Assembly: GCA_004356175.1 (NCBI GenBank)
Contig: SMXV01000096.1
Span: 1-5,270, forward strand
From: Acidobacteriota bacterium
GTDB lineage: Bacteria; Actinomycetota; Acidimicrobiia; Spongiisociales; UBA5794
Reading direction: 5' to 3'
DNA: 5,270 nt
In this document: positions 1 through 5,270 of the stretch, one piece after another
Layout of the letters: each line of letters begins with the position of its first letter
How positions within the stretch are numbered: position 1 is the first letter of the stretch
Made by a program: the position numbers and the translations under genes
The notes under the pieces: generated by a model
The model's input: only the letters and a program-made list of their open reading frames with translations
What the model was told of the DNA's origin: nothing
Databases searched by the model: none

Positions 1-55
1 CCTCCAGCAGCTCAGGGACCTGCCATGTCGGTGTCTCGGTCGTATCTGACGTCAT
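1..55 (-). CDS. N-terminus of an unidentified gene under SAM riboswitch control (partial)
   Basis: An ATG at 55-53 opens a frame that stays open to the left edge, giving 18 residues: MTSDTTETPTWQVPELLE. The start is well supported by an AAAAGGAGAG Shine-Dalgarno seven bases upstream and by the SAM-I leader and attenuator before it. Genes behind S-box leaders usually act in methionine, cysteine or SAM synthesis, or in methionine uptake, so a role in sulfur metabolism is likely by context. The visible residues are a polar, Thr-rich N-terminal tail without family motifs and do not distinguish, for example, MetX, MetY or MetE. It is transcribed in the same direction as the upstream defence operon but has its own leader. 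Confidence 0.82.
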   Translation of the reverse strand, partial: MTSDTTETPTWQVPELLE

Positions 56-60
56 ATCCG

Positions 61-70
61 CTCTCCTTTT
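61..70 (-). promoter_or_regulatory. Strong ribosome binding site for the gene starting at 55
   Basis: The minus strand reads AAAAGGAGAG, with GGAG at 66-63 and seven bases before the ATG at 55. This is the clearest Shine-Dalgarno in the window and fixes the start. It lies outside the terminator stem, so the riboswitch probably acts by transcription attenuation rather than by masking this site. Confidence 0.85.
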
Positions 71-84
71 CCCAACATGAGAAC

Positions 85-120
85 GGACACAAACCAGAAG
101 ACCCCTAACAAGTAGGGGTC
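85..120 (-). terminator. Intrinsic terminator (attenuator) of the SAM riboswitch
   Basis: The minus strand forms a perfect 8-bp stem, GACCCCTA (120-113) with TAGGGGTC (107-100), closed by the loop CTTGT. It is followed by a T-rich but interrupted tract, TTCTGGTTTGTG. It sits between the SAM-I aptamer and the ribosome binding site, the standard place for an S-box attenuator. The imperfect U-tract suggests moderate efficiency. It is also the only convincing terminator downstream of the defence operon. Confidence 0.8.
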
Positions 121-154
121 GAGGTTCGATGTCTATGTATGCATCGTTCAGACC
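117..154 (-). promoter_or_regulatory. Candidate antiterminator hairpin
   Basis: CATCG at 131-127 duplicates the 5' strand of aptamer helix P1 (240-236), so both can pair with the same CGATG at 146-142. In the alternative fold, GGTC (154-151, part of P4) also pairs with GACC (120-117, the first bases of the terminator stem), across an internal loop TGAA/AACCTC and a 10-base hairpin loop. That fold excludes P1, P4 and the terminator. It fits a switch in which SAM binding stabilises P1 and lets the terminator form. The pairings are visible in the sequence; their energies were not computed. Confidence 0.6.
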
Positions 155-240
155 AACAGGTCTGCCGGCGGTGGCACCTTTCCATTTCTGGGAGGTTGCC
201 GGGCTGTCACGGGGCCGGATCCCTCAAGCCGCTCTCGATG
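142..240 (-). promoter_or_regulatory. SAM-I (S-box) riboswitch aptamer
   Basis: The S-box consensus elements appear in order on the minus strand. P1 is CATCG (240-236) with CGATG (146-142). AGAG is followed by P2 GGCT (230-227) with AGCC (205-202). GAGGGA plus GTGAC mark the kink-turn. P2b pairs GGG (223-221) with CCC (214-212). GGCAACC is at 200-194. P3 (196-176) is capped by a GAAA tetraloop, and GGTGCCA is at 178-172. The loop CCGG (218-215) can pair with CCGG (168-165) as the pseudoknot, where the Bacillus yitJ leader uses CUGG/CCAG, so the covariation is preserved. P4 is CAGACC-TGTT-GGTCTG (164-149). It is known to bind S-adenosylmethionine and switch expression off. The GAGGGA kink-turn and P4 layout fit SAM-I better than SAM-IV. 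Confidence 0.93.
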
Positions 241-347
241 TGTTGTGCTCTCATTGTCTCACACGGTGTCAAGTTCGTGCACAAACGAGCCAATGAACCA
301 ACTTCGATCCAAGGTCTTGGTAGGGCGTTCGGAGAAAAAGGTTGCTA
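241..347 (-). promoter_or_regulatory. Intergenic region with possible promoter for the riboswitch transcript
   Basis: No gene is visible between the stop at 348 and the riboswitch. TTGACA at 272-267 matches a sigma-70 -35 box, but no good -10 lies 16-18 bases downstream. GACAAT at 258-253, preceded by TGTGA, could instead be a -10 element giving a start just upstream of P1 at 240; its only -35-like partner, TTGTGC at 284-279, is 20 bases away. The two boxes cannot belong to the same promoter. A T5 run at 340-336 follows the upstream stop codon, but the preceding pairing is too weak for a convincing terminator. The promoter assignment is tentative. Confidence 0.35.
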
Positions 348-1169
348 TCAGCTGGATTCATCCGCTTCTGGCTGCCCCGCCATGTGAACCGAATGCCTTC
401 CGAGAAACCAGAGGCCCGTAACACGACTGTGCCGAAACGTACCGAGCCATCCCACGGGTTTCACCACCACATCGACATGCCAGGAGTGGGCACCCAGATC
501 GGGGAGAGTCGTTCCGTGAAGTTGAAGCTCGTGATACCAACCCGCCATGCTGTCGAGTAGCAGCGACGCCGATCTCGTTGCTGGAGAACTAACCAGCGTG
601 GTCCCGGGATCGCTCGGAGCACGGTCGACATCCAAAGAGTGGCTGAGATGGAGGGAGTTGGTTCCCCCGCCGGCTGGCAGCGGGGCGTCATGTCCGGATC
701 TGACTTTCGTGCCATCCCACCAGGTATCGGGTGTTTCTGCACTTCTCCTATAGCTCGTCATGTCGCGCAGGTCAGAGTGATTCCAGTTCCAACCACCCGA
801 CCACAGCCAGGCTGCGATTCTTCCCAGCTGGCAATCTCGATCAAAGAGTGTTCGAAGGACGCCTATATGGGAGTCGCCAACAAGACGGCCTTCCTTGAGG
901 TACCACTCGAGACCTCTACCCGGATTTCGCCAACCCAGCAGTACCACCATGAAGTAGTAACAGGCCTCCCAGTAAGCCGTATGCCACTGCAGCGGGTCGT
1001 CGGAAAGAGGAACTTTCGGGAATTCGAGGGCACCGGACGGATCGGCGAGAACTCGATGCAGCCGAGGTATGTGAGCTGACCACTCGTACTGACAGGCGAA
1101 GCTGTTGGGCGAACCGATCGGCCTGTCGTGGTCGATGCTGAAGTCGCGGAACTCGACAATGACGTCCAT
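348..1169 (-). CDS. Unrecognised Trp/His-rich protein, last gene of the McrBC-like operon (273 aa)
   Basis: I do not recognise this family. It starts at ATG 1169, overlapping the stop of the preceding short frame as TGATG, and ends with TGA at 350-348. No Shine-Dalgarno is visible, so translation would rely on termination-reinitiation. It looks like real coding sequence: codon use is sensible, there is an amphipathic start (MDVIVEFRDFSID), and the alternative frames are low-complexity Arg/Ser-rich shadows. Composition is striking, with 15 Trp and 16 His in 273 residues, including WLWSGGWNWN at 121-130. Residues 68-80 are a short hydrophobic patch, probably too short for a membrane span. Residues 140-195 are Gly/Pro/Ser-rich and look like a linker. 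Residues 200-265 form a compact block with SWHVDVVVKPVGWLG and SRVTGLWFLGRH, resembling a small beta-rich domain. No nuclease, ATPase or methyltransferase motif is seen. The frame is open back to 1193 and reads GVDWYRSL before Met1, so the true N-terminus may lie upstream of a frameshift. Confidence 0.7.
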   Translation of the reverse strand: MDVIVEFRDFSIDHDRPIGSPNSFACQYEWSAHIPRLHRVLADPSGALEFPKVPLSDDPLQWHTAYWEACYYFMVVLLGWRNPGRGLEWYLKEGRLVGDSHIGVLRTLFDRDCQLGRIAAWLWSGGWNWNHSDLRDMTSYRRSAETPDTWWDGTKVRSGHDAPLPAGGGTNSLHLSHSLDVDRAPSDPGTTLVSSPATRSASLLLDSMAGWYHELQLHGTTLPDLGAHSWHVDVVVKPVGWLGTFRHSRVTGLWFLGRHSVHMAGQPEADESS

Positions 1170-1282
1170 CAGGGAGCGGTACCAGTCGACGCCTCAGTCT
1201 CTGCAACGTCCTCAAAAGAGAGCGTGACGGTCGAACCCTTCTGCAAAAGCAAGAACTGCTTCAACGCGTCGTACTTAGCCAT
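1169..1282 (-). CDS. 37-codon frame resembling the start of a DUF7662-type domain (short gene or frameshifted 5' end)
   Basis: ATG 1282 overlaps the end of the McrC-like gene by 8 bp (GATGGCTAA), and the stop TGA at 1171-1169 overlaps the next ATG. The peptide begins MAKYDALKQFLLLQKG and continues STVTLSFEDVAE. This resembles, from memory, the opening of DUF7662-type proteins (KYDPL, then an L-rich helix, then VTLTFxEIE). The resemblance ends near residue 28, before the expected SARxxxAWW part, and the remaining residues (TEASTGTAP) look non-native. Upstream there is only a weak GGTGG, so translation is probably coupled. It could be a genuine small protein, a leader for coupling, a decayed DUF7662 gene, or the N-terminus of the downstream protein separated by a one-base indel. 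The start is well supported; its status as a separate gene is not. Confidence 0.5.
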   Translation of the reverse strand: MAKYDALKQFLLLQKGSTVTLSFEDVAETEASTGTAP

Positions 1283-2852
1283 CGCCCACCAAGTCCTCGA
1301 CCAGCTTGCGCACTCGCTTACGCATTTCCGACTCCTCACCGGGATAGGAATGAATGGCTGAAACATCGGCGCCGTATGCAACCGACTTGCCTGGATAGAG
1401 CGTTGCCGCATGTTCAACCGCATGACGTCCACCGACATCACGTATCGCATCTCGGTAGGCGTGCATCTTGTCTACATCGGTCTTCTTCGGGGTCCCGTCC
1501 CCCGGTTCTCCCTCGTCCTCGCTGACGAGCTTGTACTTGGGATCAAGGAGCAGGACTCGAGTGCCTTCCGAGTCTGTCACCTCTATCGAGATGTCGGGCC
1601 TCTGGGTGAAACTCACTGAGCCAAGCGGGGACCCAGACCGAGCGAAGCTCCGCTCTGGTATCAATCGAAGTCGCCGTCCAGATGCGCTCTTCATCGTGAC
1701 CGCGGGTCGCCCATCCTTAAGGACATCCAGGTAGGTCCCGGCTCGTGAGGGAGAAACAAGTCGCTGCCCAACCACACTCCAACCTTGGCCGGCAGCAGTA
1801 GCCACAACTTCGTCGATCACCACCAACGTGCACCACAACTGATAAAGGTACGGGAGGTTGTTCAGAGGCTCTTCCATCGCTGGCTCTTCGAGGTGCACCG
1901 ATCGGTTGCGGCGGAACTCGATAAAGCCCTCATAGACAGCTCGGTACTCCATCCGCTTCATCAGAACCATCGTCGCCCGACTCGGACTTGATCGAAGAAG
2001 ACCAACCTCATCCAAGAACGACGCCAGCCGCCTAACTAGGGACATGCTCATGAGCATCTGGTCGACCTCAGCCTTGACCTCTCCCTGGGCAGTCTCATCA
2101 AGGACGGCGGACACTCGACGTAGCCGCCTTTCCACTTCCGTGGCGAATGCTTTCAGGAGTCGGTTCTCGTAGAGATCCACCGTGTGCACCACCCGACGAT
2201 CGAGAACCCGCTTAGGGCGACCGTCCTCAAGGTTGGACGGACTCCAGACAGCCTGCACCAGCCCAGCAGGATCCGGACGGCGAGAGTCCCGAGATCGAAC
2301 CCACTCCCCCACATTGCTGAGCAATCGGTGAGGATCGTTAGAGAGCCTCTTCAAGACCTCGACAAGACCCGGTTTCCCCGATCCGTGCACGGCACGCCGC
2401 AGACGAGCCACCTCGGTCGCCAGTGTTTGGTCCTCCGGTGGTACCGGATCGAGCCCGATCCGAGCACCAGCATCCTTGAGGGCGATGGCGATCGTGACCG
2501 GCAACCGTTCCTCGAGATCCATGAGCATGGACTCGAAAGCGGCTCCGGAGATCTTCGCCGGTTCGATACGGAAGCGACGCTCAATCGACTCCCCGCCTAG
2601 ACCAAGCTCGATGTGATACCAGCCCGGTCCTGCTCGATCCCAAGCGAGTACGACTTGCGGCTCGCCAGATAGCAACTGAACCTGTGGGGCCACGTGCCGA
2701 CCATTGACCCGAGCCGAAATCTCCGTTAGTTGATCCACCCCCGCAGGGAGAATCACCAAACCCTGCTGCCACTCTCTCGGCACCGCAACCTCTTTGCCGG
2801 CAAGGCTGCGGAAACCGATATCAGAAGTAGGAGGTGAAGCCGTCGCGCTCAT
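1275..2852 (-). CDS. McrC-like DUF2357 protein with PD-(D/E)XK nuclease domain (525 aa)
   Basis: This is the predicted nuclease partner of the adjacent McrB-type motor. The N-terminal half (about 25-250) is of the DUF2357 kind: a beta-rich start, then helices containing VVHTVDLYENRLLKAF (221-236), the family's characteristic DxYENR segment. The C-terminal half (about 300-525, DUF524-like) carries a PD-(D/E)XK core: RPDISIEV with D420, LLLDPKYK with D437 and K439, then DVDKMHAYRDAI (459-470), the helix that usually follows in McrC- and RecB-type nucleases. All expected catalytic positions are present. At 525 aa it is much longer than E. coli McrC (about 350), as usual for DUF2357/DUF524 proteins. 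By family analogy it would bind the McrB hexamer, stimulate its NTPase and cut DNA. ATG 2852 lies 32 bp inside the upstream gene and has no clear Shine-Dalgarno. GTG 2783 (Val24), five bases after AGAGG, is a possible alternative start. Confidence 0.9.
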   Translation of the reverse strand: MSATASPPTSDIGFRSLAGKEVAVPREWQQGLVILPAGVDQLTEISARVNGRHVAPQVQLLSGEPQVVLAWDRAGPGWYHIELGLGGESIERRFRIEPAKISGAAFESMLMDLEERLPVTIAIALKDAGARIGLDPVPPEDQTLATEVARLRRAVHGSGKPGLVEVLKRLSNDPHRLLSNVGEWVRSRDSRRPDPAGLVQAVWSPSNLEDGRPKRVLDRRVVHTVDLYENRLLKAFATEVERRLRRVSAVLDETAQGEVKAEVDQMLMSMSLVRRLASFLDEVGLLRSSPSRATMVLMKRMEYRAVYEGFIEFRRNRSVHLEEPAMEEPLNNLPYLYQLWCTLVVIDEVVATAAGQGWSVVGQRLVSPSRAGTYLDVLKDGRPAVTMKSASGRRLRLIPERSFARSGSPLGSVSFTQRPDISIEVTDSEGTRVLLLDPKYKLVSEDEGEPGDGTPKKTDVDKMHAYRDAIRDVGGRHAVEHAATLYPGKSVAYGADVSAIHSYPGEESEMRKRVRKLVEDLVGDG

Positions 2853-5270
2853 AGAGGTCAGCCATTCGCTCAGCCTTAGCCTTCGTTAGCTCAAACCCAT
2901 GCTGATCACATAGCTCAACCAAACGGTCGAGAGCGAAGCGGACGGCGGGGTCGGCGCCAGTCAGTTTTGGGAGCACCTTCTGCAGGATCTGTTCATCCAC
3001 CGCCTCCTGCCATTCCACACCGAGGCTTTCCGACTCGCCCACATAGGCCTTGACGTCGTCCACGACTCTGAATGCGAACGGTTTGGCATCCTCAACCGCG
3101 TCCCAAACCTCGAGCAGGCTGTCCCGAAACGCCGCCGATCCGATGTGTTGGGCAATGGCTTCCTTGGGAGCCTCCATCTCAATGAGTTGCGCCCGATCGA
3201 AGACCTTGTCGGCGAATCCATGTGTCGTCTCGTCGACATTGACCGTCCCGATGAACAGAAGATTTGGCGTCAGCGCAACCGTCTGATCCGGAGCCAACTC
3301 AATCTGTGCTGTCCCCCTGCGGCTCCGAACTTCCATGCCAGATAAGAACTTGGCGAAGTAGTACTCGACTCGAGCAAGGTTCATCTCATCAAGGGTCAAG
3401 ATGAATGAACGCGGCGTTTGCTCTGCTGCGGTCGCGGCTTCGTACTCCTTTGCCGCTTCCCGGAGAAACCCGCTGAAAACCGTGTCGTGGTATTGCCCAT
3501 CAAGGGGGTTCAGATACCCGAGCAGGTCCTCGTTGGTTGTCCAGTTCGGCGCGACCGGTACCAGCAGGTACTCAGCACCGACGGCTTCGGCGTAGGCATC
3601 CGAGAGCCAGGTCTTTCCGGTACCGCTAATCCCGCTGAGGATCACAAAGCCTCGCGTGCGAAGAGAAACATGGAATCTCCTAAGAGTGCGATCACTGATG
3701 ATGAGACCCTGATTCGCGATGAACATTCCGATCTCGGACAGCGAGCGTTCTTGAGCGACTGGCTCAGGTATCCCAACTTCTCGATCCAACAGGGATCGCA
3801 ACTCACTCCACTGCTCATCAGTAACCCTGAAGTTCGATCCCTGCGGAGCCGTTATTACCGACAATCCCTTCAGAACCGGATGGTCAATCAGATCAGAGCG
3901 CAGAATCGGAGGATCGACCTTCCGCGTGAGACGCCAACGAATTGCCAGCTCAGGATCCGTATCGTCACTCTCCTCGTCTTCGGAGCCTCGCTCATACAGT
4001 TCTCCGCTGATTTCCCCCATCCCGTATAAGCCCGCGTTTGACCCCGATGACCACAGAAGGACTCGATCTCCTATCGCGTATTCCGTCTTGAATCTCACGA
4101 TCAGGAAGTCGTTCTCTTCTCCAAGCTCCATCTCATCGAGACGCCCGCGGAGATCCCAGACCTTCGGATTGGCCTGGAACAGCCAGGTGTCGCGTTGCTT
4201 AGGCGCCCACGGCGAACCCTCGGGCCAACGATTCCCATAAGACTCGCGGATCCAGCCCGAAAACTCCACCGAGATTGGAACAAGGTAGACCTGCTTCACG
4301 CCCCCGTACTTGTCGAAAGGGCCAGCATCGGACGAACGCTGCTCGGCGTCCATCTCTCGAACCTCGATCGGGTTGGCAAGGTCGTAGTAATGGGTACGAG
4401 TCACCCTGTAATCGGGACCGTCGGGCTCCGTTGGGCGAGGACGAATCTCGGGCTTGTGTGTGACATCTGAGATCGCCCGGACGTAACCGGCCGCATGGTG
4501 GAGGATCACGTCGCCTTTCCTCAGCAGCGACACATTCTTGTGGTGCTGCAAGACATGACCTGCCTTGCTGGTTGGCGGTGCGGTGACCACTCCGGCTGCT
4601 CTTTCGCCACCGTAGGTCTCTCCCTGATTGACCCACCAGATCTGTGGACGCTCGCCTCGATAGCGTAGAAAAGCCTCGGCTTCTTCTTCGGACCACTCCT
4701 TCGGCGGACCAGACTTGGCGATCACCCAGACCAAACTCTGAGCATCTAGGCGATCTCTAAGGACCAGTCGTCGCTGGGCCGCCTCGGAAATGAAATGATC
4801 AAAGAACTCCAGTGCGAAGGTATATCGAGCCGACTCGGGTGCGGTCGGATCTTCTCCAAACTCCGTCAAGTCGACAACCTTGTTGATATCCGATGGACGG
4901 AATATCACGTAGTTGATGGGATCGGACATCAGAAGGAACGACGCCACCTGCAGTCGTGCTCCGGAACTCGCTATCTCGTCGGGAAGTGCAGCTGCGAAAA
5001 CATCGATACGTGAACTCAACCCCTGTGACTCATCCCACAGATTCAGGATCGAATCTCGTGCCCTTTGCCGGTCGGAGGCGACCCAGTCCTGGAAACGAGA
5101 GTGCGTTATGTAGTGGGTCAGGTTGTTAGGTGGCCCGAATGCCTTTTTCAGCAGCTGCGGCCAGTCCTCTGCGTCCGCCTGCATTGCCGCGCGGGCTCTG
5201 TTGATATTCTCCGAAATCTCGAGCTTGTAGTCCCGCTCAATCCGATCGAAGTCTGGAGAGTGGAAGAAAC
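2821..5270 (-). CDS. McrB-like AAA+ ATPase with EVE-type modified-base recognition domains (5' end missing)
   Basis: This is the motor and sensor of a McrBC-type, modification-dependent restriction system. Residues are numbered from ATG 5184, but the frame stays open upstream to the right edge (FFHSPDFDRIERDYKLEISE and on), and that ATG has no Shine-Dalgarno, so the true start lies outside. Residues 1-160 are a helical domain ending RLDAQSLVWVI. Residues 180-305 look like a divergent EVE/PUA-fold domain (QIWWVNQGETY, then KGDVILHHAAGYVRAIS). Residues 332-470 are a clear EVE domain (TWLFQANPKVWDL, GDRVLLWSSGSNAGLYGMGE) with an acidic insert at 397-411. The AAA+ domain follows: Walker A GISGTGKT (518-525), a WTTNEDLLGYLNP segment (548-560), Walker B with D599-E600 inside LDEMNLARVEYYF, sensor-1 N649 in GTVNVDET, and R664 as a possible arginine finger. 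EVE domains are known or predicted to read modified cytosines, so base sensing is inferred. The 3' end overlaps the McrC-like gene by 32 bp. Confidence 0.92.
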   Translation of the reverse strand, partial: FFHSPDFDRIERDYKLEISENINRARAAMQADAEDWPQLLKKAFGPPNNLTHYITHSRFQDWVASDRQRARDSILNLWDESQGLSSRIDVFAAALPDEIASSGARLQVASFLLMSDPINYVIFRPSDINKVVDLTEFGEDPTAPESARYTFALEFFDHFISEAAQRRLVLRDRLDAQSLVWVIAKSGPPKEWSEEEAEAFLRYRGERPQIWWVNQGETYGGERAAGVVTAPPTSKAGHVLQHHKNVSLLRKGDVILHHAAGYVRAISDVTHKPEIRPRPTEPDGPDYRVTRTHYYDLANPIEVREMDAEQRSSDAGPFDKYGGVKQVYLVPISVEFSGWIRESYGNRWPEGSPWAPKQRDTWLFQANPKVWDLRGRLDEMELGEENDFLIVRFKTEYAIGDRVLLWSSGSNAGLYGMGEISGELYERGSEDEESDDTDPELAIRWRLTRKVDPPILRSDLIDHPVLKGLSVITAPQGSNFRVTDEQWSELRSLLDREVGIPEPVAQERSLSEIGMFIANQGLIISDRTLRRFHVSLRTRGFVILSGISGTGKTWLSDAYAEAVGAEYLLVPVAPNWTTNEDLLGYLNPLDGQYHDTVFSGFLREAAKEYEAATAAEQTPRSFILTLDEMNLARVEYYFAKFLSGMEVRSRRGTAQIELAPDQTVALTPNLLFIGTVNVDETTHGFADKVFDRAQLIEMEAPKEAIAQHIGSAAFRDSLLEVWDAVEDAKPFAFRVVDDVKAYVGESESLGVEWQEAVDEQILQKVLPKLTGADPAVRFALDRLVELCDQHGFELTKAKAERMADLYERDGFTSYF

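Noticed and set aside
142..240. SAM-IV riboswitch as an alternative class
   Set aside because: SAM-IV shares the GGCAACC core, but the GAGGGA/GTGAC kink-turn, the P2b loop pseudoknot and the P4 hairpin directly before P1 fit SAM-I better.
310..323. Palindrome CCAAGACCTTGG as a terminator for the defence operon
   Set aside because: The stem is only 4-5 bp with a 2-4 base loop, and no T-run follows it on the minus strand.
139..387. 82-codon plus-strand frame across the riboswitch
   Set aside because: It is antisense to a structured RNA with a strong consensus match. No Shine-Dalgarno and no protein-like pattern.
639..1079. 146-codon plus-strand frame opposite the Trp/His-rich gene
   Set aside because: The minus-strand frame is longer, operon-linked and has better composition. 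The plus-strand product looks like an antisense shadow.
2184..2600. 138-codon plus-strand frame inside the McrC-like gene
   Set aside because: It is antisense to a conserved DUF2357 coding region; the composition is typical of a shadow frame.
3418..4029. 203-codon open frame on the plus strand
   Set aside because: It lies wholly inside the AAA+/EVE coding region on the other strand, which has unmistakable motifs. Its product has no recognisable pattern and there is no ribosome binding site.
1..5270. CRISPR array, insertion sequence, tRNA or DNA methyltransferase
   Set aside because: I saw no spaced direct repeats, terminal inverted repeats, transposase motifs, tRNA cloverleaf or methyltransferase motifs (such as NPPY or PCQ).

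Overview
The window holds the downstream end of a minus-strand defence-type operon, followed on the same strand by the leader and first codons of a separate, SAM-controlled gene. No species-specific marker is present. The GC-rich codon use and an S-box (SAM-I) leader with an intrinsic attenuator would fit a high-GC Gram-positive such as an actinomycete, but this is a weak guess.

Layout, read along the minus strand (right to left). (1) 5270-2821: a McrB-type AAA+ motor, cut by the right edge of the window. A helical N-terminal region is followed by an EVE-like segment, a clear second EVE domain, and an AAA+ module with the McrB-family Walker B motif DEMNLARVEYYF. (2) 2852-1275: a McrC-type partner of the DUF2357/DUF524 kind with a PD-(D/E)XK nuclease core (D420, D437-P-K439, then a YRDA helix). 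(3) 1282-1169: a 37-codon reading frame that resembles only the first part of a DUF7662-type domain. (4) 1169-348: a 273-aa protein, very rich in Trp and His, that I do not recognise. Each frame overlaps the next (32 bp, 8 bp and a TGATG junction), so the four look like one translationally coupled operon. (5) 347-241: intergenic, with possible promoter elements. (6) 240-142: a well-formed SAM-I riboswitch with P1, P2 kink-turn, P3, P4 and pseudoknot partners. It is followed by a competing antiterminator and an intrinsic terminator at 120-85. (7) 70-61: a strong Shine-Dalgarno, then the first 18 codons of a gene running off the left edge.

Inferred working model: the EVE-McrB motor senses modified bases in foreign DNA and drives the McrC-type nuclease, making a modification-dependent (type IV-like) restriction system. 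No methyltransferase is seen here, and such a system would not need one. The two short downstream products are candidate accessory parts and the least explained items in the window. The SAM-controlled gene is probably housekeeping sulfur or methionine metabolism and functionally unrelated, though it lies directly downstream with only its own conditional terminator between them.
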